DNA of 37,469 nucleotides from Deltaproteobacteria bacterium. GTDB taxonomy: Bacteria; Myxococcota_A; UBA9160; SZUA-336. This document shows positions 8,155 through 16,667 of the stretch, one piece after another (the stretch's first letter is position 1; every line of letters starts with the position of its first letter). The position numbers and the translations under genes are program-made. The stretch lies in assembly GCA_016875225.1 (NCBI GenBank), contig VGRW01000030.1, forward strand, positions 1-37,469, written 5' to 3'. Below the pieces are notes generated by a model. The model saw only the letters and a list, made by a program, of their open reading frames with translations, had not been told where the DNA came from and ran no database searches.

Positions 8155-9183
8155 CTACAGAACCAGCTCGGCGAGCATTCGCAGCGCCTCCGGCTGACCG
8201 CTGCCGATGCAGAGCGTTCCGACCGGCGAGGCCTTCCACGCCTGGAGCCGATCGCGGATTCGCTCGCGCGGGCCGAGCAGCGCGACCTCGTCCACCAGCG
8301 CGTCGGGCACCGCCGCCATGGCCTCCATCTTCTTTCCCTCGAGATAGAGGTCCTGGATCTTCTCGGCCGCCTCTTCGTAGCCGAGACGCTTGGCGTAGTC
8401 GTTGTAGAAGTTCTTGTTCCGGGCTCCCATCCCGCCGATGTACAGCGCGAGCATCGGCTTCACGGCATTCCTGCACTGCGCGACGTCGTCGCCGAGCACG
8501 CAGGTCACGAAGGGCGAGACCTCGAAGTCGGCCATGCTCTTGCCGCCGCCCGCCTTCTTGAACCCCGCTTCGACGTGGGGCGCGAAGACGCTCCACTTGT
8601 CCGGGGACATCCAGACCGGGAAGAAGCCGTCGGCGACCTCGGCCGCGACCTTCACGCCGGCCGGGCTGATCGCCGCGGTGTAGATCGGAAGATCGGCGCG
8701 TCCGTGCAGGATGCTCTTCAGCGGCTTGCCGAGTCCGGTCGCTCCCGGACCCGAGTACGGCAGGTCGTACTCCTCGCCGTGAAACTCGACCGGCTGCTCG
8801 CGTCGCAGGATCTGGCGGATGATCTGCACGTACTCGCGCGTTCGCGTGAGTGGCTTGCCGTACTTGACCCCGTGCCAGCCCTCGACGACCTGCGGGCCGG
8901 AAGGACCGATCCCGAGGATGAATCGCCCCCCCGAAAGCGCGTCGAGGCTCATCGCCGTCATCGCGGCCATCGCGGGCGTGCGCGCAGGGATCTGCATGAT
9001 CGCAGTGCCGAGCCGGATGCGGCTGGTCTGGGCTCCGATCCACGCCAGCGGCGTGATCGCGTCCGATCCATACGCTTCCGCGGTCCAGACCGAATCGAAG
9101 CCGAGCTTCTCGGCTTCCTTGATCAGCTCCATGGGCAAGCCCATTCCGCGTCCCGAGTATCCGACGAGCAATCCGAGTTTCAT
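8155..9183 (-). CDS. LLM-class F420-dependent oxidoreductase
   Basis: A 342-residue luciferase-like TIM-barrel protein of the F420-dependent class (Rv3520c-like). Landmarks are [17 protein letters not shown] at the N-terminus, [21 protein letters not shown] at about 28-48, [17 protein letters not shown], and [23 protein letters not shown], the usual cofactor-binding region. The substrate is unknown; relatives oxidise or reduce alcohols, ketones or lipid intermediates with F420 or flavin. GGAGAAG precedes the ATG at 9183. It is the first gene of the leftward run ending at the SUI1 factor. A second LLM protein lies at 26870-27796. Confidence 0.88.
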   Translation of the reverse strand: MKLGLLVGYSGRGMGLPMELIKEAEKLGFDSVWTAEAYGSDAITPLAWIGAQTSRIRLGTAIMQIPARTPAMAAMTAMSLDALSGGRFILGIGPSGPQVVEGWHGVKYGKPLTRTREYVQIIRQILRREQPVEFHGEEYDLPYSGPGATGLGKPLKSILHGRADLPIYTAAISPAGVKVAAEVADGFFPVWMSPDKWSVFAPHVEAGFKKAGGGKSMADFEVSPFVTCVLGDDVAQCRNAVKPMLALYIGGMGARNKNFYNDYAKRLGYEEAAEKIQDLYLEGKKMEAMAAVPDALVDEVALLGPRERIRDRLQAWKASPVGTLCIGSGQPEALRMLAELVL

Positions 9184-9268
9184 CGCGCTTCTCCTTCCGG
9201 CGACACCGGGGCGATCCTACACCGGGCGCGCCGTCGCGAGCAAAATCGGCGGACCCGAGCTCTCTCCC

Positions 9269-9297
9269 TCGACACTCCCGTGTCGGCTTTCTAAGCT
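9269..9297 (+). promoter_or_regulatory. Candidate sigma-70-type promoter of the small basic-protein gene
   Basis: TCGACA (9269-9274), a 17-base spacer and TAAGCT (9292-9297) fit a weak housekeeping promoter. The start point would fall near 9304, where the 15-base palindrome begins. The -10 match is only three of six. Confidence 0.35.
9270..9285. repeat. Perfect 6-bp-arm inverted repeat (CGACAC-tccc-GTGTCG)
   Basis: The arms at 9270-9275 and 9280-9285 are exact complements with a four-base centre. The repeat overlaps the proposed -35 region of the following small gene, so it could be a repressor site. Confidence 0.5.
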
Positions 9298-9303
9298 ACC
9301 GAT

Positions 9304-9318
9304 GAGTCTCTGAGACTC
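9304..9318. promoter_or_regulatory. 15-bp perfect palindrome, candidate operator
   Basis: GAGTCTC-T-GAGACTC is a perfect palindrome 23 bases before the ATG at 9342, placed at the expected transcription start. Its position suggests an operator controlling the small gene, perhaps autoregulated. No binding protein can be assigned from sequence. Confidence 0.45.
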
Positions 9319-9341
9319 GTGATCATTCGAAGGGGATCCGT

Positions 9342-9590
9342 ATGTCCTGGCAAAAGTCGATCAAGGACGCCGTGAAGGCGCTGAAGAAAGAAGAGCAAGC
9401 GCTCGCGAAACAGCTCGAGCAGCTGCGCACTCGGATGGCCAACCTGACGGGTCTGTCCGCGGGCCGAAAGGGCGCCGCTCCGGGGCGCAAGCCCGGTCGC
9501 GGCAATCGCCTGAGCGAAGAGGGTCGTCGGGCGATCTCTCTGGCGGCGAAGCGCCGCTGGGCGAAATACCGCGGGAAGAAGCGAAAGTAA
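9342..9590 (+). CDS. Small basic coiled-coil protein, possible nucleic-acid binder
   Basis: An 82-residue protein I cannot assign to a characterised family. Residues 1-38 form a charged, leucine-rich helix (VKALKKEEQALAKQLEQL) likely to make a coiled coil. Residues 40-55 are a Gly/Arg/Lys-rich linker (GRKGAAPGRKPGRG). Residues 57-82 hold LSEEGRRAISLAAKRRWAKYR and a lysine-rich tail. The last part recalls short helical motifs (S-x-E-x-R-x-x-I...RW) seen at the ends of small DNA-associated proteins. GAAGGGG precedes the ATG. Palindromes lie upstream and a strong hairpin downstream, so it is probably a single-gene transcription unit. A nucleoid-associated or regulatory role is an inference. Confidence 0.7.
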   Translation: MSWQKSIKDAVKALKKEEQALAKQLEQLRTRMANLTGLSAGRKGAAPGRKPGRGNRLSEEGRRAISLAAKRRWAKYRGKKRK

Positions 9591-9619
9591 CTCCCACGCA
9601 GATCTATGCGTCGCGACGT

Positions 9620-9651
9620 CGGGGTGATCTTCCACTCGGGAGATCACCCCG
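9620..9651 (+). terminator. Strong hairpin, probable terminator
   Basis: A 14-pair stem (9620-9633 with 9638-9651, one G-U pair) closes on the four-base loop ACTC. It lies 30 bases after the stop of the small basic-protein gene. There is no T-run after it, so it may be a non-canonical terminator, a transcript-stabilising end or a processing site. Confidence 0.6.
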
Positions 9652-9703
9652 CGTCCGCTTCTACCCCGTGACTTCCACTTCTCCATCGACGAGGGGGTCG
9701 ACA

Positions 9704-10687
9704 ATGCGCTTTCGAATCGTGGCGTCGCTGGGCGCCCTGGCCGTGCTCTCGGGCTGCATCCTCTATGCGCCGGTCGATCTGGGCGCTCTCGGCAGCCCGG
9801 GCAAGCTGCAGGAAACGGTCGTTCTGGGCCGCGCGGGAGCGAAGCTCGCGCTGATCGAGGTCTCGGGCGTGATCGCCGAGGCCGACAGCCGTTCGCGGAT
9901 CGGAATCTCCGAGCGACCCGGCCTGATCGTCGAGACGCGCAACGCCCTGGATCGAGCCGCCGCCGACGAAGACGTCGTCGGAGGCCTGCTGCGCATCAAC
10001 TCGCCCGGCGGCTCGGTGTCGGCGAGCGACACGCTGCACCACGAGATCGAGAGCTGGAAGTCCGAGCACAAACACCCGGTGGTCGCCTATCTGAACGGAA
10101 TCGCGACCTCGGGCGGCTACTACGTCGCGATGGCGAGTGATCGCGTGATCGCGCACCCGTCCAGCGTCACCGGCTCGATCGGCGTGGTGATGCCGGGTCT
10201 CTCCATCGAAGGGCTGATGGAGAAGTACGGCGTCGTCGATCAGACGCTCACGAGCGGAAAGTTCAAGGACGCCGGCACACTCTTGCGCGACATGAGCTCA
10301 GAAGAGCGCGTTCAGCTCTCCAGCGTGATCAACGACCTGTTCGCCCGCTTCGTGGACATCGTGGTCAAGGGGCGGCCCGAGCTGTCTCGCGAGGAAATCA
10401 CCACGCTCGCCGACGGGCGCGTCTACTCCGCGCGGCAGGCGCTCGAGTCCGGACTCGTCGACGAGCTCGGCTACCTGGAGGACGCCGTCGAGGAGCTGGA
10501 GACGCGCGCCGGAATCAGCGAGTCGCGCGTCGTCACCTACCACAGGGCCAATCAGACGCGCGAGAACATCTACAGCCGAGGTCCGAACATCTCCGTACAG
10601 GTGACCGACGTGAATCTTCTGCCGATCCGCAGGAGCGAGCTCGCGCCGGGCTTCTACTATCTGTGGCCGGGCGCCCTGGAGCCTTGA
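9704..10687 (+). CDS. S49-family signal-peptide peptidase-like lipoprotein
   Basis: A 327-residue S49 serine protease of the short (SppA/SohB) type. The start is ATG 9704, after GAGGGGG; the N-terminus then gives a lipoprotein signal with lipobox VLSGC and Cys18 as the lipidated residue. The catalytic pair is probably Ser136 (GIATSGGYY) and Lys188 (SGKFKD), 52 residues apart as in Bacillus SppA. INSPGGSV and SSVTGSIGV are further family marks. SppA proteins degrade cleaved signal peptides or membrane proteins at the membrane. Here a lipid anchor takes the place of the usual transmembrane helix, so it should act on the periplasmic side. Its stop overlaps the next gene as TTGA. Confidence 0.88.
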   Translation: MRFRIVASLGALAVLSGCILYAPVDLGALGSPGKLQETVVLGRAGAKLALIEVSGVIAEADSRSRIGISERPGLIVETRNALDRAAADEDVVGGLLRINSPGGSVSASDTLHHEIESWKSEHKHPVVAYLNGIATSGGYYVAMASDRVIAHPSSVTGSIGVVMPGLSIEGLMEKYGVVDQTLTSGKFKDAGTLLRDMSSEERVQLSSVINDLFARFVDIVVKGRPELSREEITTLADGRVYSARQALESGLVDELGYLEDAVEELETRAGISESRVVTYHRANQTRENIYSRGPNISVQVTDVNLLPIRRSELAPGFYYLWPGALEP

Positions 10688-11268
10688 GCGGAGACGGCCG
10701 CTTCGCGGTCACCGTGTACGCCGGCTCGCGGACGCGAGCGCGAGCGGAGCATCTCTCGCTCGCGGCGGAGCTCGGAAGCGCGATCGCGAAGCGCGGCTGG
10801 GTGCTGGTCTATGGCGGCTCCAACGTCGGCTTGATGGGAGCCTGCGCCGACGCGGCGCTCCGTGCCGGCGGACGCGTCGAGGGCGTGATCCTCGACTCGT
10901 TCTCGCGCGTCGCCCACCACGGACTTCACGTTCTGGACGTGGTCGGCGACATGCGCAGCCGCAAGGCAGGGCTCGCGCGAAGGGGAGATGCCTTCGTCGC
11001 CCTGCCCGGCGGCTTCGGGACGCTCGAGGAGGTCTCCGAGATCCTCGTCGAACGGCAGCTGCGCTTCCACGCCAAGCCCCTCGTGCTCCTGAACGCCGAC
11101 GGATTCTGGGATCCCCTTCTCGCGCTCTTCGCGCGCATGACCGAGGCGGAGCTTCTCGCGCCCGAGCACGCGGGCGTGATCCGCGTGGTCGCGAGCGTTT
11201 CCGGAGTTCTCGAAGCGATCGAAGCCGCGCCCGGCGAGCCCGCGCCGCCTTCCGTTTCGAAGTGGTGA
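10684..11268 (+). CDS. LOG-family Rossmann protein (TIGR00730, nucleotide 5'-monophosphate phosphoribohydrolase)
   Basis: A protein of about 194 residues of the LOG family, which releases the base from cytokinin ribotides or from purine nucleoside monophosphates. The signatures are GGSNVGLMG (44-52), MRSRK (90-94) and PGGFGTLEE (108-116), the last two being the nucleotide-binding and catalytic segments. I choose TTG 10684 because TTGA overlaps the stop of the peptidase gene; a GTG at 10663 in the same frame would add seven residues. No phytohormone context is visible, so a general nucleotide-salvage or detoxifying role is more likely. Confidence 0.87.
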   Translation: MSGDGRFAVTVYAGSRTRARAEHLSLAAELGSAIAKRGWVLVYGGSNVGLMGACADAALRAGGRVEGVILDSFSRVAHHGLHVLDVVGDMRSRKAGLARRGDAFVALPGGFGTLEEVSEILVERQLRFHAKPLVLLNADGFWDPLLALFARMTEAELLAPEHAGVIRVVASVSGVLEAIEAAPGEPAPPSVSKW

Positions 11269-11394
11269 ACGTCCGACCCGTCTCTCGCTGACGCGCGCTT
11301 CGCGAGCTGGCGGTTTCGCGTCGGGTTCGCGCGAATGCGCCGACTCAAGACGAGCCACCGAAAGCACGAATCGACCCGAGGGGAGGCTTCTTGC

Positions 11395-11463
11395 ATGTCG
11401 ATTCCGGTCACGCCTCGGGCTCCGTCCGCGCTCGGCGCGATCCACGAGGCGATGCCGTGCTGA
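11395..11463 (+). CDS. Possible 22-codon leader peptide ahead of the chemoreceptor
   Basis: A short frame ([20 protein letters not shown] plus Pro-Cys) begins with ATG 11395, eight bases after a strong GGGGAGG ribosome-binding site (11380-11386). It ends with TGA at 11461-11463, four codons... rather, four bases past the chemoreceptor GTG at 11457-11459, so the two frames overlap by seven bases. It may be a translated leader that opens or couples the receptor start. It could also be the degraded start of a former gene. No family was recognised. Confidence 0.35.
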   Translation: MSIPVTPRAPSALGAIHEAMPC

Positions 11464-13277
11464 GTCGACTCACGATAAAGCTCCGCATCGCCGCCTACCT
11501 GGCCGGAATGGCCGTGCTCTTCTCCGCCTTCATGCTGCTCTTCTTCCCGCCTCAGGCGCGGAAGCTCGGCGACCGCCTGATGGCCGATTCCACCGTCACG
11601 GTCGCGAGCCTCTTCGCCGCGAGCCTGGAGCGCGGGTACGACTCGCTCGGCTTCGGCGGAGAGGAGGTCATCGGAACCGCGTTGCGGAGCCTCTCCGGCG
11701 AGTCGATCACGCTCGGGGAAGCCGATTCGGGCCGCCCTTCACTCGAGACGCGAGAGCACGCACCGATCGAGATCACGCGCATCACGGTCTACGACGAGGA
11801 CGGCGCGCGGATCGACGGCTGGAGCGACGAGGGGCTCTCCGGAGCGAACGTCGCTCCCGAGCGAGCGCTGAAGCTCGAAGACCTCGAAGACCAGGACCTG
11901 CTCCGGGTCACGGCGCCGGTCTACAGCGGAGCGGTCTTCAAAGGCTTCTTCCGGATCGATTTCTCGAAGCGCACCCTGCAGAGCCTGGTCCGCAGGAACT
12001 TCGCCGCGTCGCTCGCGGCGTCGGCTCTGGTGCTCGCGGGGATGGTCGTGCTCGGCTGGCTCGTCGGACGCTCGATCTCGGCGCCGATGGAGCGGATCGC
12101 CGCCGCGATGCGCGACCTCGAGGGGGGAGCCGGCGACCTGACCTTCCGCCTCGACGTCGAGTCGAGCGACGAGATCGGGCGTGTCGCCGCTCACTTCAAC
12201 TCGTTCGTCGCCAAGCTGCAGAGCGTGATCCGCGACGTATCAGAGAACGCGCAGACGCTCGGCGCCGCCTCCGGCGAGCTCGCGAGCATCTCCGATCGTC
12301 TGGTCGAGAACAGCGAGTCGGTTCGCGAAGGAGCGAGTGCCGTCGCGTCGCGCACGCACGAGGTCTTTTCGAGCATCGAGACCGTCGCCGGGGCCGCACA
12401 GGAGGCGCACCGCAACGTCGCCAGCGTCTCGAGCTCGACGGAGCTGATGAGCGAGAACATGGCGCAGGTCTCGCTCGCCGCCGAGGCCGTAGCCTCCAAC
12501 GCGGTCGAGGTCGAAGGCTCCGTGCGCGACATCTCGGACGCGATGACGACGATTCGCGACAACACCGAGAAGGCCGCGACCGTGAGCCGTCAGGGTGCGG
12601 AGAAGGCGACGCCGGTTCAGCAATTGCTCCGCGAGCTGACCCAGAGCGCGGAGGCCACCGGCAAGATCGTCGCGCTGATCCAGAAGGTCGCCGACCAGAC
12701 GAATCTGCTCTCGCTGAACGCCTCGATCGAGGCCGCGTCGGCCGGAGAGGCGGGCAAGGGCTTCGCCGTGGTCGCGAACGAGGTCAAGGACCTGGCGCGC
12801 GAGACGACCGAAGCGACCAAGAAGATCGAGCTGCAGATCAGCGACATGCAGAGCTTCACGCGTCAGTCGGTCGCGGCGATCGGCCAGATCATCGAGCTCA
12901 TAGAGGGCGCGCAAAAGATCAACGCGTCGATCGCCAAGGCGGTCGACGACCAGACGCGCACCTCGGCGAAGGTCTTCGAGGCGACCTCCGATTCGACCAA
13001 GATGATCGCCGACGTCACGGGAAACATCGGCGAGGCCTCGAACACGGCCGCCGAGGTCGCGGCCAAGGCGTCCGACCTGATGCGCGGCATCGCGCAGATC
13101 AGCGAGAACGTGGGCAACGCCGCGCGCGGCGCGCTCGAGGTGGCCGCGCACATCGAATCCGTTCGCCTCTCCTCGGTGGACTCGTCGAACGAGGCCACGG
13201 GCGTGCGAAAGCGCGCCCAGGATCTGACGGAGCTCTCGACCCGGCTGAAGTCGCTCGTGGGCCAGTTCCGGGTCTAG
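11457..13277 (+). CDS. Methyl-accepting chemotaxis protein
   Basis: A 606-residue chemoreceptor. Helix TM1 lies at about 11-30, a periplasmic sensor region with no recognised fold at 31-180, TM2 at about 182-205, a HAMP domain at about 206-258 ([20 protein letters not shown]...[11 protein letters not shown]), and a long coiled-coil signalling domain to the end. The hairpin tip appears as [31 protein letters not shown] at about 413-443 (only its ends are needed: [15 protein letters not shown]), where CheA and CheW bind. No C-terminal CheR-binding pentapeptide is seen. The start is taken as GTG 11457 with its own GAGG; TTG 11391 in the same frame is an alternative. No che or flagellar genes lie nearby. 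Confidence 0.9.
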   Translation: MLSRLTIKLRIAAYLAGMAVLFSAFMLLFFPPQARKLGDRLMADSTVTVASLFAASLERGYDSLGFGGEEVIGTALRSLSGESITLGEADSGRPSLETREHAPIEITRITVYDEDGARIDGWSDEGLSGANVAPERALKLEDLEDQDLLRVTAPVYSGAVFKGFFRIDFSKRTLQSLVRRNFAASLAASALVLAGMVVLGWLVGRSISAPMERIAAAMRDLEGGAGDLTFRLDVESSDEIGRVAAHFNSFVAKLQSVIRDVSENAQTLGAASGELASISDRLVENSESVREGASAVASRTHEVFSSIETVAGAAQEAHRNVASVSSSTELMSENMAQVSLAAEAVASNAVEVEGSVRDISDAMTTIRDNTEKAATVSRQGAEKATPVQQLLRELTQSAEATGKIVALIQKVADQTNLLSLNASIEAASAGEAGKGFAVVANEVKDLARETTEATKKIELQISDMQSFTRQSVAAIGQIIELIEGAQKINASIAKAVDDQTRTSAKVFEATSDSTKMIADVTGNIGEASNTAAEVAAKASDLMRGIAQISENVGNAARGALEVAAHIESVRLSSVDSSNEATGVRKRAQDLTELSTRLKSLVGQFRV

Positions 13278-13288
13278 GGGCGCAGCGC

Positions 13289-14245
13289 CTACGCGGGAAG
13301 GCCGCGCGTCTCGGAAAGGCCGAGCATCAGGTTCAGATTCTGGATCGCCAGACCGGCGGCGCCCTTGCCCAGGTTGTCGAGCACCGCCATCAGGCGCACG
13401 TGGCCGCCCGGGTTCGGCAGCACGCGCAGCTCGATGCGATTGGTGTCGTTGCAGGCGCGCGGGTCGAAGCTCCGCTCGTCGGAATCCAGGGGCTCGCGGA
13501 TCGGAAGCACGCGCACGAAGGGCTCGTCCCGGTAGCGCGCGGCGAGTGCCTCCCAGATCGACTTGCCCGAGACTCCGCTCGCGAGCAGCGCCGCGTGCAG
13601 CGGCAGCTGCACGCGCATTCCGCAGCGGAACGGACCGACGGCAGGTGCGAATTCCGGCGCGTGCGCGAGCCCGCTCCAGCGCGTGATCTCGGCAATGTGC
13701 TTGTGGACGCGGTCGAGCGCGTAGGGCGCCTCGTACACGTGCGTGAGCAGGCCGCCCGCCGGATCCTCCCACTTCGCGATCATCTCGCGTCCGCCGCCGG
13801 AGTAGCCCGAGACGCCGTGCACGCTGATCGGAGTGTCACGCGCGATCAGCCCCGCGTCGACGAGCGGCCGCAGCAGCAGGATGGCCGCGGTCGCCCAGCA
13901 GCCGCCGTTCGACACACGAGCGGCGCCGCGAATCCGTTCGCGCTGGTCGGCCACGAGCTCCGGCAGGCCGTAAAACCAGCCCGGCGCGACCCGGTGTGCG
14001 GTGCTCGCGTCGAGGATCCGCACGCGCGATCCTTCGGCCAGTCCGACCGCTTCGCGCGCGGCGTCGTCGGGCAGACACAGCACCGCGAGATCGGCGCTCC
14101 GCAGCGCGTCGCGGCGCGCGGCCGCATCCTTGCGGAGCGCTTCGGGAAGCTCGCAGAGCTCGAAGTCGTCCCGGCCCGAGAGCCAGTCGCGGATGCGAAG
14201 GCCGGTCGTTCCGAGGTGGCCGTCGATGAAGACGCGCGGCGACAT
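13289..14245 (-). CDS. argC: N-acetyl-gamma-glutamyl-phosphate reductase, short (type 2) form
   Basis: A 318-residue ArgC of the short type. It catalyses the NADPH-dependent reduction of N-acetylglutamyl phosphate in arginine synthesis. The NADP fold opens with VFIDGHLGTTGLRI, the catalytic cysteine is Cys116 in SNGGCWATA (the usual motif is SNPGCYPT, so Pro and Tyr are replaced), and HGVSGYSGGGREMI is the family's substrate segment. It lies 25 bases after the VWA gene on the same strand and ends 11 bases from the chemoreceptor stop in a convergent arrangement. No other arginine genes are in view. Confidence 0.92.
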   Translation of the reverse strand: MSPRVFIDGHLGTTGLRIRDWLSGRDDFELCELPEALRKDAAARRDALRSADLAVLCLPDDAAREAVGLAEGSRVRILDASTAHRVAPGWFYGLPELVADQRERIRGAARVSNGGCWATAAILLLRPLVDAGLIARDTPISVHGVSGYSGGGREMIAKWEDPAGGLLTHVYEAPYALDRVHKHIAEITRWSGLAHAPEFAPAVGPFRCGMRVQLPLHAALLASGVSGKSIWEALAARYRDEPFVRVLPIREPLDSDERSFDPRACNDTNRIELRVLPNPGGHVRLMAVLDNLGKGAAGLAIQNLNLMLGLSETRGLPA

Positions 14246-14270
14246 GGCCGCAGTATACCCGCGAGCGTTC

Positions 14271-15755
14271 TCAGGGCGACTTCGCAGCGGCGGCCGGATC
14301 GGGCTCGGGGTCGACAGCGAGACTCCGATCGCGCGACTCGCGACCGCGCTTCGCGCCGCTCTCGCCCTTCAGTTCTTCCGCGCGCAGCTCGAGCGCCGAG
14401 TTTCGCTCGCGAAGCGCCGCCAGCCAGACCTCGAGCTGGCGCGGCGCCGCGTAGACGCGGAATCGGAGCAGTGCCGCGGTCCCGCGATCGCTCTCGACCC
14501 GGAGCTCGACGTCGTTCGCGCCGGGTGTGAGTGCGAGCGCGCCGAGCAGCCGGGTGCGATCGGGCGCGAGCAGATCCGAGCTCTCGACCCCGAGCGTGGC
14601 ATTGCGGGCGACGACGCGACCGATCCGGCTCGACACCAGCGACGGCAGCGCGAGCTCGATTGCCTCCGGTCCAGGAACGCGAACCAGCCGACCGCCGGTG
14701 TCGGCGACGACCCGCTGCCAGGAACGCGCGCTGCGGTCGGGCTCGAAGAGCAGCGCGTGAACCGCGAGCACGCCACGCGCGCGCCGCGCGAAGCTCGCCA
14801 GCTGCACCAGGTCCGAGGTTCCGTCCGAGCGGCTGAAACGATGGCTCGCCGGACACGGCGCCGGATTGCGGCGCGCCTCGCAAGCGGAAGCCGCCGCGTC
14901 CGAGCGCGCGCGTCCGTCGCCGGCGCAGTCGAGGAAGCGGCCCGAGAAGGCCGCGTCTCCGTCGGTCAGGACGACGATCTCCCGCGCGACGCCTTTCGGT
15001 GTCGAGTCGAGCCACTCGCGCGCGGTCCAGAGCGCGCAGACCGCATCGGTTCGACCCTCGCCACGCGGGCGCTGCTGGCGGAAGTCCGCCAGCGCCGCGC
15101 GCAGACCCTCGACCGGGAGCCCCGGCTCCGCCACCGGCCAGGTCGTCTCGCCGAACGCGATCACGCCGATCTCGAGCCAGTCGTCCTGCGAGAGATCGAG
15201 CAGGTGGTCGAGCGCGCGGCGCTCGGCCTCGAGCACGGAGACGGCCTCCGCGCCGCGCCCGTCGCTGCGGAACTCGGTCATCGAGTTCGCGCTCTCGGAG
15301 GCGTCGACCAGGATCACCACGCGACGTGGGCCGTCGCCCCGGGACAGCGAGAGCGCGCCCTCGATCGGAAGCTCGAGCTCGTCGACGACCGGCACGATCA
15401 CGCTTCCGTCCGACTCCGCGTTGACCAGCGGCCAGCGCAGCGTCACGCCGAGATTCGCGAAGATCGGCCCGTAGACGCGCTCGGCGGGCCATTCCGAACG
15501 AACGCGATCGGCAACCTCCGCGCGCAGGCGTTCGGGCCAGGCCGGAGCATCGGCCGCGCGCAGCAGCTCGATGCCCGCGGGAACCCCCGCGCGCACCGGC
15601 TCGAGCGCATCGGCCTGGTACGGCTCGTGCGCCGGCGGATCGGGCGTCGCGTAGCGCTCGCGCGCGCCGGCCACGCCGGCCGCGAGCAGCAGACCAGCGC
15701 AGGCAAGACTCAGGCTCCTTACACGGCGACGCACGCTGTCTTCGAGCGGCCGCAC
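14271..15755 (-). CDS. Secreted von Willebrand factor A-domain protein
   Basis: A 494-residue exported protein. An arginine-rich start and hydrophobic run (RSLSLACAGLLLAAGVAGA) form a signal peptide cut near residue 31. Residues 145-380 are a VWA domain with the metal-site motif D151-A-S-E-S155 and VVLTDGD further on. A cysteine-containing loop (FLDCAGDG...SACEARRNPAPC) interrupts it and may be disulfide-bonded in the periplasm. The tail after about 450 is charged and low in complexity. VWA proteins of this sort bind partner proteins through a bound Mg2+; no partner is evident. The start is GTG 15755; GTG 15734 is an alternative. Confidence 0.8.
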   Translation of the reverse strand: MRPLEDSVRRRVRSLSLACAGLLLAAGVAGARERYATPDPPAHEPYQADALEPVRAGVPAGIELLRAADAPAWPERLRAEVADRVRSEWPAERVYGPIFANLGVTLRWPLVNAESDGSVIVPVVDELELPIEGALSLSRGDGPRRVVILVDASESANSMTEFRSDGRGAEAVSVLEAERRALDHLLDLSQDDWLEIGVIAFGETTWPVAEPGLPVEGLRAALADFRQQRPRGEGRTDAVCALWTAREWLDSTPKGVAREIVVLTDGDAAFSGRFLDCAGDGRARSDAAASACEARRNPAPCPASHRFSRSDGTSDLVQLASFARRARGVLAVHALLFEPDRSARSWQRVVADTGGRLVRVPGPEAIELALPSLVSSRIGRVVARNATLGVESSDLLAPDRTRLLGALALTPGANDVELRVESDRGTAALLRFRVYAAPRQLEVWLAALRERNSALELRAEELKGESGAKRGRESRDRSLAVDPEPDPAAAAKSP

Positions 15756-15813
15756 GGGCAGGAAACCTGAGATCCCGGCTCGCCGTCCGAAATGCGGATG
15801 ACGGCTCCGGATT

Positions 15814-15843
15814 TTGACCCAGCTCCGCAGCCCCCGTTAGACT
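15814..15843 (+). promoter_or_regulatory. Candidate cysH promoter
   Basis: TTGACC (15814-15819), an 18-base spacer and TAGACT (15838-15843) give five-of-six and four-of-six matches. The implied start near 15850 leaves a short leader containing AGGAGAAG before the ATG at 15867. That supports 15867 as the start rather than the in-frame ATG at 15792, which lies upstream of this promoter. Confidence 0.5.
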
Positions 15844-15866
15844 CCGGCGGCAGCGAGGAGAAGCGG

Positions 15867-16646
15867 ATGGCAGCAGTAGTGAGCCTCGAGAAACGCGGCG
15901 TGCGCGTATCCGCGTCCGTGCTCGAGGAGATCGAGTCGGGCGGGCTCGACGGCTTGGTTGCCGAAGAGCTGATCCGCTGGGGCTTCGATCGCTTCGCACC
16001 GCGCATCGCCCTCTCGGCGGGTTTCGGCTCCCCGGACGGAATGGTCCTGCTCGATCTGATGCACCAGATCGACCCGGGCCGGACGCGCGTGTTCACGCTC
16101 GACACCGGTCGCCTGCCGCAGGAGACCTACAACCTGATCGACCGCGTCCGCGACCGCTACGAGATCGAAGTCGAGGTCTTCTTCCCGGATCCGGAGCGCG
16201 TGCAGAAGATGGTCCGGCAGCACGGCATGAACCTCTTCTACGAGACCGAGGAGAAGCGGAAGCTCTGCTGCGCCGTGCGCAAGGTCGAGCCATTGGAGCG
16301 CGCGCTCGCCGGGCTCGACGCCTGGATCAGCGGACTGCGCCCGGAGCAGAGCGTGACTCGCTCGGCCGTCTCCGCGGTCGAGATCGACGAGGTCCACGGC
16401 GGTCGGGTGAAGCTCAATCCGCTCGCGGGCTGGAGCAAGGACGACGTCTGGGCCTACGTGAAGAAGCACGCGGTGCCGGTGAATGCGCTCCACGCGCAGG
16501 GCTACCCATCGGTGGGCTGCGCGCCCTGCTCGCGCGCGATCCGCGAGGGCGAGGACGAGCGCGCGGGTCGCTGGTGGTGGGAGCGCCCGGAGAGCCGCGA
16601 GTGCGGCATCCACACCGGCTACGAGGAAGAGGGTTCGGGAATCTGA
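15867..16646 (+). CDS. cysH: Assimilatory APS reductase (4Fe-4S type CysH)
   Basis: A 259-residue sulfonucleotide reductase. It reduces adenylyl sulfate to sulfite in sulfate assimilation. The iron-sulfur cysteines C134-C135 (KLCCAVRKVEPL) and C218-x2-C221 (GCAPCSRA) are all present, which marks the APS-using form rather than the PAPS-using enterobacterial type. LSAGFGSPDGMVLLDL forms the PP-loop and FTLDTGRLPQETY follows it. The C-terminal ECGIHTG carries the catalytic cysteine. The start at ATG 15867 follows AGGAGAAG. The gene stands alone, divergent from the VWA gene and convergent with the Rieske gene. Confidence 0.93.
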   Translation: MAAVVSLEKRGVRVSASVLEEIESGGLDGLVAEELIRWGFDRFAPRIALSAGFGSPDGMVLLDLMHQIDPGRTRVFTLDTGRLPQETYNLIDRVRDRYEIEVEVFFPDPERVQKMVRQHGMNLFYETEEKRKLCCAVRKVEPLERALAGLDAWISGLRPEQSVTRSAVSAVEIDEVHGGRVKLNPLAGWSKDDVWAYVKKHAVPVNALHAQGYPSVGCAPCSRAIREGEDERAGRWWWERPESRECGIHTGYEEEGSGI

Positions 16647-16667
16647 GCCGCCGCAGCGGCGAGTCAC

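Noticed and set aside
13278-13289. Possible terminator between the chemoreceptor and argC
   Set aside because: GGCGC-A-GCGCC has only a one-base centre and cannot form an RNA hairpin loop; no T-run follows.
12240-13772. Long minus-strand open frame across the chemoreceptor
   Set aside because: It is antisense to a clear receptor signalling domain and has arginine-rich low-complexity content with no recognisable fold.
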